From Faeciplasma sp048393055 (GTDB taxonomy: Bacteria; Bacillota; Clostridia; Oscillospirales; Ruminococcaceae), in the NCBI GenBank assembly GCA_048393055.1, contig DBFJJS010000014.1, positions 1 through 64,000 on the forward strand: DNA of 64,000 nt. The letters are read 5' to 3'. Below the pieces are notes generated by a model that had not been told where the DNA came from, searched no databases, and saw nothing but the letters and a program-made list of their open reading frames with translations. A program made the position numbers and the translations under genes. This document shows positions 7,994 to 17,100 of this stretch, one piece after another (the stretch's first letter is position 1; every line of letters begins with the position of its first letter).

Positions 7994-8206
7994 TCAAGCC
8001 CTTGCGGGCTGCCGCGCCTCGATATAGAGATCGATGTCCTCCACGATATAATTGGCCCCGGTGGTGTGCAGGGCTTCAAAGCAGGAATACACATAGTCCC
8101 ACACGCGGTAACGGGTAAAGAGATCCGCCACTTGCTTGCCCGTCAAGTGCTTGGCGTTTTTGTAGGTTTCCACACAATAAATGAGAAAATCACCTTGCCT
8201 GCTCAT
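7994..8206 (-). CDS. DUF3791-family protein, fourth gene of the DUF3990 cassette
   Basis: About 70 residues matching DUF3791 (FLIYCVETYKNAKHLTGKQV, then a Trp-Asp-Tyr-Val helix and IVEDIDLYIE). DUF3791 genes are typically next to DUF3990 genes, which suggests a partner or antidote role, but no activity is established here. The second of two nearby ATG codons (8206) is preferred because GGAGGAGG lies 7 bases before it; the first ATG (8212) overlaps the upstream stop. It ends just before the hairpins and terminator. No membrane segment is seen. Confidence 0.8.
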   Translation of the reverse strand: MSRQGDFLIYCVETYKNAKHLTGKQVADLFTRYRVWDYVYSCFEALHTTGANYIVEDIDLYIEARQPARA

Positions 8207-8208
8207 AT

Positions 8209-8448
8209 TCATACCTCCTCCGGTATCTCAAAGTTTCCTGTCTTTTTTTCCTCATCATACATATTAAATAGGGTAAGCGGGCTGAAATGCCACAGCTTTG
8301 TATCCTCCTGCTCCAGTAAAGAATACACCTTGGACTCATAGAATTCTCTGGATGCAGCCATTTCATCCACAGGGTAGTTCTCACAAATCAACTGGACAAC
8401 CTGGGGAACCAGTATAGTCAAAATCGCTTCAAATTTTTTATCTGCCAT
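8209..8448 (-). CDS. Unknown small protein, third gene of the DUF3990 cassette
   Basis: A 79-residue protein I cannot assign with confidence. It is mostly helical, starts MADKKFEAILTILVPQVVQL, contains a FYESKVYSLLEQED segment, and ends acidic (NFEIPEEV). Similar small proteins often occur between DUF3990 and DUF3791 genes. A GGAGG site lies 7 bases before ATG 8448, which overlaps the DUF3990 stop (TGATG). The strict overlap on both sides argues that it works stoichiometrically with its neighbours, possibly in a complex that holds the DUF3990 enzyme inactive. Confidence 0.7.
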   Translation of the reverse strand: MADKKFEAILTILVPQVVQLICENYPVDEMAASREFYESKVYSLLEQEDTKLWHFSPLTLFNMYDEEKKTGNFEIPEEV

Positions 8449-8939
8449 CAAAATTCCTCCTCCGGCACAGTGCCGACAAACCGCAGATAGGACAGAGCCT
8501 TTTCCGTTGTCAGCACCAACTGATTATATAGCTTCTTGATTTTGAGCTGCTCCAGGGTCTGTTCCTTGGTCAACACGCCAGCGGTATAGAGGGTAAACGT
8601 GCGGTACACATCATCATTGGCAACCGGCCCAAAGATAAAATCATAGGCTTCACCCTCATAATTGCCAGATCGGTTATCTGATACAAAATCCAGCCACGCT
8701 TCTCCCGGCTCATCAAAACGCAGGATAGAGCACTCTGAAAAAGCGACATTCTCGTCGATCTCATAAATGCTGACTGCCCTTTGGCCGTTTTTCCGGCGCT
8801 TCGTCACTTTATCGGCAAAGCTGATTGCTTGAGCCTTATTGGTTGTGGTATAAAAACCAAATCCAAAATCTAAAAAGCGATTCTGCTGGATCAGCTTTGG
8901 TTCCGATACGACCAAATTACTGCCATGATATAAGATCAT
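8448..8939 (-). CDS. DUF3990 protein, predicted ADP-ribosyltransferase-fold toxin-like enzyme
   Basis: A 163-residue protein matching DUF3990. YHGS sits at residues 4-7, FGFGFYTTT near residue 27 and AWLDFV near residue 82, with GPVANDDVY later. The His-Gly near the start and the Phe-Tyr-Thr-Thr strand are laid out like the NAD-binding H-Y part of diphtheria-type ADP-ribosyltransferases. The family is unproven, so enzymatic activity is inference. It is the second of four overlapping genes with their own promoter and terminator, the pattern of a toxin-antitoxin or defence cassette carried by the element. The ATG at 8939 overlaps the preceding stop and has GGAGGGG just upstream. Confidence 0.85.
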   Translation of the reverse strand: MILYHGSNLVVSEPKLIQQNRFLDFGFGFYTTTNKAQAISFADKVTKRRKNGQRAVSIYEIDENVAFSECSILRFDEPGEAWLDFVSDNRSGNYEGEAYDFIFGPVANDDVYRTFTLYTAGVLTKEQTLEQLKIKKLYNQLVLTTEKALSYLRFVGTVPEEEF

Positions 8940-9247
8940 AATTGCCCCTCCAATGCTTTTTCGGCAATCGCACGTTCCTCCTGCAAAGACCGGATCATCG
9001 TTTCGATATGCCTGCGTTTTTCTACTTGTTCCCGCACTGTTTCTACATCTTTTTGCGGAATATACTTGGAGATCACCTTTTTGCCATCACGATATTTCAA
9101 GTAAAAGTAGGTAGATTGCTTGACCTTTTTTTCAGAAACAGTACCTTTCGGAAGTGCCCCTAATTCCTCTTGGTATTTCGCCAGCATACGATCAATGCGT
9201 TCTTTCTCCTGCAAAATAGTATTCAAGATCAGATTCAACTTTATCAC
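8936..9247 (-). CDS. DUF6788-like helical protein, first gene of the DUF3990 cassette
   Basis: About 103 residues: a helical N-terminus, the central motif YFYLKYRDGKKVISKYI (the pattern of DUF6788-type small proteins of unknown function), and a C-terminal Glu/Arg-rich coiled-coil-like helix. It may be the regulator or antidote of the cassette because it is transcribed first. The start is uncertain. A GTG at 9247 lies only about 9 bases past the -10 box, so the message would be nearly leaderless; an internal TTG (9238) or ATG (9190) are alternatives without good ribosome sites. Confidence 0.7.
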   Translation of the reverse strand: MIKLNLILNTILQEKERIDRMLAKYQEELGALPKGTVSEKKVKQSTYFYLKYRDGKKVISKYIPQKDVETVREQVEKRRHIETMIRSLQEERAIAEKALEGQL

Positions 9248-9255
9248 CCACTTCT

Positions 9256-9284
9256 ATTATACACAACAAAATCAATAAAATCAA
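9256..9284 (-). promoter_or_regulatory. Sigma-70-type promoter of the DUF3990 cassette
   Basis: On the minus strand TTGATT (9279-9284) and TATAAT (9256-9261) are separated by exactly 17 bases. The transcript would begin near 9249, at or just before the first start codon. A terminator immediately upstream isolates it from the preceding gene. Confidence 0.75.
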
Positions 9285-9327
9285 TCTTTGGTTGTGTAAT
9301 TAAGAGCTGAGCTTTTTTTGAGTATGT

Positions 9328-9355
9328 AAAAACGGCGCGGATTGCTCCGCACCGT
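9328..9355 (-). terminator. Rho-independent terminator after the gene at 9365-9697
   Basis: A 10-bp stem (acggtgcgga/tccgcgccgt on the minus strand, one wobble) with loop gcaa, followed by five T. Confidence 0.85.
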
Positions 9356-9364
9356 TCCATGGGA

Positions 9365-9697
9365 CTATTCTGTGTTGAAAGCGCCGATCTTCTTCAAATA
9401 GGCAAATCCATCTGCATGGCCCCGGAAGTAGATGTGTTCCCGCTCCATATTGTCGGCCCGCAGATACAGCCGGATAAATTCCTTTAAGGACTCATGTTCT
9501 TCCGCCGAAAAGGAAAGTTGACCGTTGCCCTCCAGCAGAGCGCCAATCACAGGATTCTGGCGCTTCAGTTCTTCCATCCGGGCTTTCACCTCAGTATATT
9601 CCGGGTTGCTATCGGCTAAATCCATCACAATGTCGCTGTCAATTTCAGAAAACTGCTCGGAAATGCGCTCCGGAAGCAAGCAGTAACTGTCGTCCAT
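9365..9697 (-). CDS. Hypothetical ICE protein
   Basis: A 110-residue acidic protein not recognised with confidence. It starts MDDSYCLLPERISEQF, has a Glu/Lys-rich helix in the middle (VKARMEELKRQ) and ends with an aromatic segment (HIYFRGHADGFAYLKKIGAF). Its AGGAG site is about 9 bases before the ATG. It follows the SLOG-family gene with a 67-base gap and ends at a strong terminator. The YFRGHxDxxxYL ending recalls small proteins that accompany DUF3848-type genes in related elements, but no function is known. Confidence 0.65.
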   Translation of the reverse strand: MDDSYCLLPERISEQFSEIDSDIVMDLADSNPEYTEVKARMEELKRQNPVIGALLEGNGQLSFSAEEHESLKEFIRLYLRADNMEREHIYFRGHADGFAYLKKIGAFNTE

Positions 9698-9766
9698 TTA
9701 TCATCACTCCTCACAACGATTTTGATTCTACTATAACCATCCCATAGCGCATCGGCAAATGTGCAA

Positions 9767-10267
9767 TTACTTTTCCTTCTGTATCCTGGATTTCTGCATT
9801 ACTTCGGTGGCCCTTACCTGTCCCTGCGTAGCGTCCCGCACCATATCCATATAGGAGATAATTGGCTTCTTTTTTTGCTGAGCATACCGTAGTGTTGTGG
9901 CTGCCCCACCCCAATCATGGCTCACATAGGCTACAACCACATCAGCAGTTTCGACCATCCAACGGTTTCTATGAGAAATCGCAAAACGGCGCGGCACAGT
10001 TTCCAGCGGCGGATACACAGTGTTGTCATATCCAGAAGTATCCCGCCCAGTATTGAGATAGGCCAGAACAAGAATCAGCTCAATCTGAGGATGCTGCTTC
10101 CTTTGCTCCCGCAAAACGGATGCAGCCAAATGATCAAAATCCCCATAACCGCCCAAGAAAAAAGTAGTCGCTCCTTGTTCAATCAGATGATGTGTTACTG
10201 CATATAACCATTCCTTTACTTGTTCTCCTTGAGAGAGTTGTGCATGGCCACAGAAGGTCACAATCAT
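9767..10267 (-). CDS. SLOG-family (DUF1273/YpsA-like) nucleotide-sensing protein
   Basis: A 166-residue Rossmann-like protein of the SLOG superfamily: FCGHAQLS at the start, a GGYGDFDHLAASVL motif near residue 40 (the GG.GxFD ligand loop), LILVLAYL, and a late DVVVAYVSHDWGGAAT. SLOG proteins bind nucleotide-derived ligands and often accompany mobile or defence loci. The last 27 residues and the following DNA resemble the end of the DUF3848 gene at 10785, so the C-terminus seems to have been swapped by recombination. A GAGGTGAGG site precedes the ATG. It is divergent from the XRE gene. Confidence 0.8.
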   Translation of the reverse strand: MIVTFCGHAQLSQGEQVKEWLYAVTHHLIEQGATTFFLGGYGDFDHLAASVLREQRKQHPQIELILVLAYLNTGRDTSGYDNTVYPPLETVPRRFAISHRNRWMVETADVVVAYVSHDWGGAATTLRYAQQKKKPIISYMDMVRDATQGQVRATEVMQKSRIQKEK

Positions 10268-10307
10268 AAATCCTCACCTCTGCTTTATCATAGCGCAAAT
10301 TGCCGCG

Positions 10308-10376
10308 TTAGTACAGGCACAGGGACTAATTTTTACGAACCTGACCATATAATATGTTTAGTACAGGGGCAGGGAC
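10308..10376 (+). promoter_or_regulatory. Direct-repeat operator and -10 box upstream of the XRE gene
   Basis: Two near-identical 19-bp copies (ttagtacaggcacagggac at 10308-10326; one base different at 10358-10376) start 50 bases apart. They flank a TATAAT at 10348-10353. The second copy covers the likely transcription start. No convincing -35 box is seen. The spacing suggests autoregulation by the adjacent XRE protein and possible control of the divergent SLOG gene. Confidence 0.5.
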
Positions 10377-10387
10377 GGTGAGGATGA

Positions 10388-10627
10388 TTGAAGCTGAATC
10401 AGGCGGTCAGTAAACGTCTATCAGAATTGCTGGCTGAGCGAAAGATGACGCAGTATCAGCTGTACATGAAAAGCGGCGTTCCTAAGTCCACCATAGGCAA
10501 TATCATCAACTGTTCTTACGATTCCGTAAAGCTGCGGATCATCCATGAGATGTGCCAAGGGCTTGGAATTGGAATAGACACTTTTTTCGCCTCTCCGCTT
10601 TTCAAAGAAGATAATTTGGAACCGTAA
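10388..10627 (+). CDS. XRE/Cro-family small regulator
   Basis: A 79-residue helix-turn-helix protein on the opposite strand to the rest of the element. The HTH spans about residues 15-45 (RKMTQYQLYMKSGVPKSTIG) and is followed by a typical HEMCQGLGIGIDTFF helix. The start is a TTG with TGAGGATG upstream; an overlapping ATG frame stops after 9 codons. It is preceded by two 19-bp direct repeats, probably its operator, and followed at once by a terminator. It is likely a local repressor. Confidence 0.85.
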   Translation: MKLNQAVSKRLSELLAERKMTQYQLYMKSGVPKSTIGNIINCSYDSVKLRIIHEMCQGLGIGIDTFFASPLFKEDNLEP

Positions 10628-10658
10628 AACCTCCGACGAGTTTTTCGCCGGAGGTTTT
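10626..10658. terminator. Bidirectional terminator after the XRE gene
   Basis: Perfect 10-bp arms aaaacctccg (10626-10635) and cggaggtttt (10649-10658) with T/A runs on both sides, so it can serve both strands. Confidence 0.85.
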
Positions 10659-10784
10659 CTCATAAGTGGAACACTTGCTCCATCCGCAAATCTTCACAAG
10701 GCCGCCGGCGGCCTATCATCAATCCTTGCAAAGGTTTTGTCTCTACTATGCCCATCCCGCGGCGCAATGGCAACTGTGCAATCA

Positions 10785-11120
10785 TCACCGTTCCATCTGT
10801 GCCTTGGATTTCTGCTTGACTTCGGCGGCCCTGGCCTGTTCCTGCACGGTGTCCCAGATATTTTCCATGTGGGAGGTTTCCTTATCTTCCCACCGCTCAA
10901 AAATCTGCTTCAACGGCTTGCCGGATTTCAGCAGCGCTCTGGCCTGGCTATCCTCCAGATCGTTATATTCCAGAGACACCAGGATGTCCTCCCGTACCGT
11001 GTACTCATAGGCATGGTTCAGAACTTCAGCCGGCGGCTGAGAAAGCAGCCAATCCCGGAACTGTTCCTGTTCCGCAAACATTTTCTCATAGAGCTTGGTA
11101 TTTAATTCTTCGTTGGTCAT
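10785..11120 (-). CDS. DUF3848-domain protein
   Basis: A 111-residue protein with the DUF3848 pattern: LYEKMFAEQEQFRDWLLSQP, AYEYTVREDILVSLEYND and LEDSQARALLKSG. The family is found next to the large methylase-helicase in Tn1549-like elements; its function is unknown. Longer family members continue with a DUF3849 part, absent here, so this copy may be shortened. An AAAGGAGG site shared with the stop of the helicase gene precedes the start. Its tail is the sequence duplicated at the end of the SLOG gene. Confidence 0.85.
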   Translation of the reverse strand: MTNEELNTKLYEKMFAEQEQFRDWLLSQPPAEVLNHAYEYTVREDILVSLEYNDLEDSQARALLKSGKPLKQIFERWEDKETSHMENIWDTVQEQARAAEVKQKSKAQMER

Positions 11121-11131
11121 GGGAACCTCCT

Positions 11132-14100
11132 TTACCGTTCCAGGCCTACCATTTTCCGGGCAGGCGCTTCGTCGCCCTCATCAGGGACGTCATCCATCAG
11201 TGTCTTGTCTTTCTCATCCATGTTAAGCAGGATATTGAGTTCCTGCAAACGGGCCGTTTTCTCTGCCAGTTCCTCCTCGCGAGCGAAGGGGGCAGCCAGT
11301 TCGGTGCGGGCGTTTTCAAGCTGGGCTTTGGTTTCCTCCAGCTTGGCCCGTTCCGATTCCAGCGCCTTCGGCAGATTCTCCAGCGCATTGTCCAGACGGG
11401 TGATGTTGCCGAACACATCCGCCCCCAGCGTCACCGTGTGGGACAGCGTACCTTTCAGCGTGATGCGGTACTCGTTGCTCATCCCGTCATAGGCCAGCAC
11501 CATGGAGAAGCCCCGGTACTGCCCCAAAAGAACAGCATCGGAGCCGGTCATCCGGGTGCAGACATCAATAATAGCCTTGCCGGCAGCCTCTTTTTCGGTG
11601 TAGTGCCTGCCCTCCACCTCCATGCCGCAGAATCCTTCCTGGGGCCTGGGGTGAGCCGCCGCCAGCGCCGCATCCTGCTCATACCCTTCGATCCGTTCCG
11701 TCAGCCGGGTGATCTCAGCCGGATATTTGCGGTACACCAGCTCTTCCAGCGCATACACCTGATTCAGATGGCTGGCTTTCAGCATATTCAGCCTTGCCAC
11801 CTCCATATCCAGGTTGCACTTCTCAATGATGAGGGGGTTGCCCGTGGCCAGCGCCTTGATCTCGGAATAGCTCAGGGCAGTTTCGTCCACATCATCCGCC
11901 ACCCGGACCGGTGCTTTGCTGGTCATGATCTGGGCGATAAATTTTTGTTTGTTCTCCACAAGCTGATACAAATAGGCGTCGAACGTGCCTTCTGTGACAT
12001 AACGGTAAATCTCCACCTCCTCGTTTTCATTGCCCTGGCGGACGATGCGCCCCAGCCGCTGCTGCAGGTCGGAAGGCCGCCAGGGGCAGTCTAAATCGTG
12101 CAGGGCAATCAAGTGATCCTGCACATTGGTGCCTGCGCCCATCTTGGCCGTAGAACCCAGCAGGACCCGCACCTGCCCGGAGCGCACTTTAGAAAATAGC
12201 TCCTTCTTTTTGGCTTCGCTGTCTGCTGTGTGGATAAAGGCGATCTCCGCCTCCGGAATACCGGCGTCCATCAGTTTCTTTTTTAGGTCGTCATAAACAT
12301 TAAAGGAACCGTCTCGTCCTCGCAAACTTCGCTCTGCTTCGCCCTCGCCAGCTCGGGCATCCGCCCCGCTCCGTTGCTCGTCCTCTCCCCAAAAAGTCTT
12401 ACGACTTTTCGGGGGCCCCGAAGGTGTAGAAAGATCGCAGAACACAAGCTGGGCAGAGCGTTTTTCTTTGGTCTGTTCCCAGATGTGGAACACATTCCGG
12501 GCGCAGACAGCCACCTTGCCATTGGGGTCATCCGGGGCCAGGGGCTGAATCAGCCGCATATCCAACGCCAGTTTTCTTCCATCGTTGGTAATGCGAAGCA
12601 TATTGTCCACATGGGGGTCAACCCCTCCGGCGCGAATCTTCTCAGCCCGTTCCGCCAGCCCCTTTATCATCTCTTTCTGAAGCTCCGAGGGCTGGATCAC
12701 TTCCGTGTGGAAGTTGGCTTTGGGCACGGGGAGTTTCAGCATATCCGCTGTTTGGATGTCAGCCACCTCCTTGAAAGCGGCCATCAGCTCCGGCAGATTA
12801 TAAAACTTAGCAAACCGGGTTTTTGCCCGGTAGCCGGTTCCCTCCGGCGATAACTCGATAGCTGTAACCGTCTCTCCGAAGCTACTCGCCCAGTCATCGA
12901 AATGGATCAGGCCCAGCTCTTGCAGGAGCCGGTACTGCAAATACCGCTGGATGGTGTAAAGCTCTACCATGGAGTTGGAAATGGGGGTGCCTGTAGCAAA
13001 AATCACGCCGCGCCCACCGGTCAGCTCGTCCAGGTACTGGCACTTCATAAAGAGGTCGGAACTTTTTTGAGCCTCGGTCTGGGCAATGCCGCCCACATTC
13101 CGCATTTTTGTCGCCAAAAACAAGTTCTTAAAATAATGGCTCTCATCAATGAAAAGCCGGTCCACGCCGAGCTGCTCAAACGTGACCACATCATCCTTGC
13201 GGCTCTGGTCGTTGAGCTTGGCAAGCCTTGCCTCCAGCGATTTCCGGGTGCGCTCCATCTGCTTGACCGTGTAGCGTTCTGCCTTCTGCGCCTTGGCCTG
13301 CTCGATCCCTTCCAGGATTTCCTCGATCTGGCTCTCCAAAATGGCCTGCTGGCGCTCCACACTCATGGGGATTTTCTCAAACTGCGAATGTCCGATGATG
13401 ATGGCGTCATAGTCCCCGGTGGCAATGCGGCTGCAAAACTTTTTCCGGTTCTGGGTTTCAAAATCTTTCTTTGTCGCTACCAGGATGTTGGCAGAAGGAT
13501 AGAGTTGGAGCCATTCCGCCGCCCATTGCTCGGTGATATGGTTAGGCACCACAATCAGCGACTTGGTGCAAAGGCCCAGGCGCTTCATCTCCATAGCGGC
13601 GGCCACCATCTCGTAGGTTTTGCCTGCCCCAACCTCGTGTGCCAGCAACGTGTTCCCACCATACAAAATGTGCGCGATGGCGTTGATCTGATGGGGCCGT
13701 AAGGATATTTCCGGGTTCATGCCCTCAAACCGGATGTGCCGCCCATCGTACTCACGGGGACGGATACCGTTGAAGGTTTCGTTGTAAATGCGGCACAGCA
13801 GTTCCCGGCGATTAATGTCTTTCCAAATCCATTCGGCAAACTTCTGCTTGATGAGTTCCTGCCGGTCCTGGGCAATGGCGGTTTCCTTTTTGTTGAGGAC
13901 AGGCTTTTTCTTGCCGTTCTCGTCCTCAATATAGTCAAATACCCGCACATCCTTCTGATTCAGGGTCTGCTCCAGGATGTGGTAGGCGCTCATCCGCTTG
14001 GTGCCGTAGGTGGTGTTGGCCTTTACATTGCTGCGGTCGGCGTTTTTCTCCCGGATACTCCATTGGCCGGTGGCTTCAGAGCGCAGGATTCGGATACGGT

Positions 14101-17100
14101 CCCGCACATAGTAATTGGGGGTGAGCAGCTCCACCATGAACTGCTGGTACACCTCGACGGGCACCCAGTTCGCACCAATGCGCACGCCGATTTCACCAGC
14201 GCCCAGGTCCTGGGGCTGAACCGCCTCCAAAGCCTCCACATTTCTGCGGGCGGCTTCTTTCTGATGGTCGGGGGCTACTTCCAGGAAGGCTTTTGCCATC
14301 CGCAGCTTTTGGCGCACTTTCCCGGAAAGGTACTCATCCGCTGTGACAAGAGGATAGCGGCTCAGATCGGCCAAAGAAGGCAGGATGTCCTCCGGGTTCT
14401 CCGCGCAGCGAATATCCCGGTAAATCACCCCGGCAAGTTCCTGTTCCAGTTCTTCTGGGGATTTTCCCGACAGCTCCGCCATATAATCCATGTCCACACG
14501 GGCTTTTTCAGAGATCGACACCGCCAATGCTTCGCTGGCCGTGTCCACGCTGGGGACGGCCACATGGGGACGGATGGTGCGCTTGGTGAACAGATCGGCC
14601 TTTCTTTTTAGGTTGCCCTGTTCATCCAGCACCTCCAGAGAGCACAAGAGACAGTAGCTGGAGTCCTCCGAAAAGGCCAGCTTGTTGCCCCGGCTGCTGA
14701 TCAGGCCATACTTGGCGGTGAAGCTGTCATAGAGGGCGTTCAGTTTTTGCTGTTCCGTCTCAATGTCCTCGTCCGGGTAGCCTTCGGTCTGGTACTCGAT
14801 CAGCCTGCGGACACATTCCCGCAGCTCAATCATGCCCCGGATGCGGTTTTCCGCCGTGACGGACACCTCCACAGGCACCATCACGCTGTTTTCCCGGTAA
14901 TAGACCTTTCCATCCACGAGCGTGTAACTGAAATTCCGCACGGTGGGGTCTGCGGGGATAGCGTGATCTTCCTCGTCCAGTTCCTCCAGCTCGTAGGGCT
15001 TGATTTCCACCTGCAAAAACTGGATGGCATTGGCAAGCTGTTCGGATAAATCTTCCCCCTCGCGGGCTTTGCAGGCGCTGTCCGGCCCGAACCGGGTGGA
15101 TTCCATCACCATGTCGCCCAAGACCATTTCCGGGTGCTGCACAAAATAGCGGTTCATGCGGATGCCGTTTTCATCCGTGTCCAGTTGCACCCAATCCGGC
15201 TCCAAATCGGTGATGTGGTCGCGCTTCTGTAGGAAGATAATGTCGCTGGTCACTTCGGTGCCGGCGTTCCGCTTGAAGGTGTTATCCGGCAGGCGGATGG
15301 CTCCGATCAGGTCGGCCCGCTGGGCGAGGTAGCGGCGGATAGCGGAGTTTTCCTTGTCCAGAGTTCCCTTGCTGGTAATGAACGCCACAATGCCGCCTGG
15401 CCGCACCTTGTCCAGCGTCTTGCCAAAGAAATAGTCGTGGATGAGCCAATGGTGCTTGTCATACCGCCTATCCACCACCTTGAAATCCCCAAAGGGGACG
15501 TTGCCGATGGCAACATCGAAAAAGCTGTCCGGCATCTGTACGGTTTCAAAGCCATTCACGGAAATGCTGGCGTTCTGGTAAAGCTGCTGGGCGATTCTGC
15601 CGCTGATGCTGTCAATCTCCACGCCGTAGGCTTTGCTGCCCGCCATGTCCGCGGGCAAAAGGCCCAGAAAGTTGCCGGTGCCGCAGGATGGCTCCAGGAT
15701 ATTGCCCTGGGTAAAACCCATCTGTGCGAGAGCCTTGTAGATTCCCCGGATGACTACCGGCGGGGTGTAGAAGGCGGTGAGGGAGCTGGCTCTGGCCGCC
15801 GCGTATTCCTCCGAATCCAACAGGGATTTCAGTTCCCCATAGTGTGCGCTGGTTTCTTCAAAGCAGTCTGCCAGGCCGCCCCAGCCCACATAGCGGGACA
15901 GGATTTCCTGTTCTTCGGGCGTAGCCAGCCGGTCCTCGGCCTCGATCTGCTTCAAGGTGCGGATGGCGGCAGCATTGGCGGCGTATTTCTCGCTGGGAGT
16001 GCCATGCCCCAGGGTATCGTCGGTGATGTGGAAATCATGGCGCTGATCCTTGGGAACCTCCGGGTGCAGGGTGGTAAAGGTGATCCGTTCCCGGCGGGCG
16101 TGCCTGGGCGGCAGTAGGGCGGCTCCTTCTTTTTGCGGTTGCGGCTCCGGCATTTCCCCGGCCATCTGGCTCTCATAGCGGTCGATGTCCTCCGCCGTCA
16201 GCCATTCCGGTTTTTCCGGCAGGGCGGCGTAGAGTTCCCGCATTTTGGCGATCTGTTCTCGCACGTTCCCAGCCCACAAATGCTTTTCCGCACGTCCGCC
16301 AGCGCCCAGGTAGTAGTCGCAATCCGCTTTCAGACGGCTGAGTAAGCGGTAGTCATCTGAACGCTGCTCCGGCGTGGCGCCGATGGATTCCAGTTCCTCA
16401 TCCGAAACAGAAATGAGGTCGTCAAAATCCAGTTCGGCCAGCTCGTTTTGGATGAGTCCGTCCAGGCTCTCATACTGCCTGCGCTCCAAAAACTGCCCGT
16501 CCAGGTATCGCTCAATGCGGTAATGGACCAAATCGGCATTGACCTGGATGGGGATTTCCTCGTCCGTGATCGTGGTGTAGGCAATGCCCACCTTTTCCAG
16601 ATCGCTGAAATCGGCATAGCCGTCGTATTCCGCTTGGCAGAATTGGTCAATCAATTCTTTTGCCTGCTCCAACAGGGCCTGATCTTGGGTGAGGGGCTGG
16701 GGCAGCTCGTCGATTTTCTCCATACATAGCGCAACATCTGCCACGATTTCTTCTTCCGGGTCCGCATGATCCAGGAAGGATTGCAGCAGCACATGGATTT
16801 CCTGCCGCTGGGCTGTATTTTGGAGCTGCTGGACGATGTTCGCCGCCGCCTGAGAGTCGTCCTCTCCGTAGCCCATGCGGGAGCCGTCAAATTCTCCTAC
16901 AAGGCGCAGCACCTGGGCTGCCAGCTCCGGGTAGGGGTCTGCCGGTTCTTCTTTTCGGGCTGGTTCCTCTCTGGGCGGCACCGAGAATACGGGCGCGTCC
17001 TGGGTGGCGGAGATGGTCAGTTCCGAGGTGTCAGCCACCTGTTGAATCCTGTCCCGAACCTCCTGGGGCATTTCCTCATCGTAAACCGTCACCGTGCGGT

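Noticed and set aside
12403..12420. gggggccccga motif shared with 18985-18997 taken as a second copy of the palindromic insert
   Set aside because: Only about 14 bases match and the surrounding sequence differs; the second site lies in normal helicase linker, so chance in GC-rich DNA is likely.
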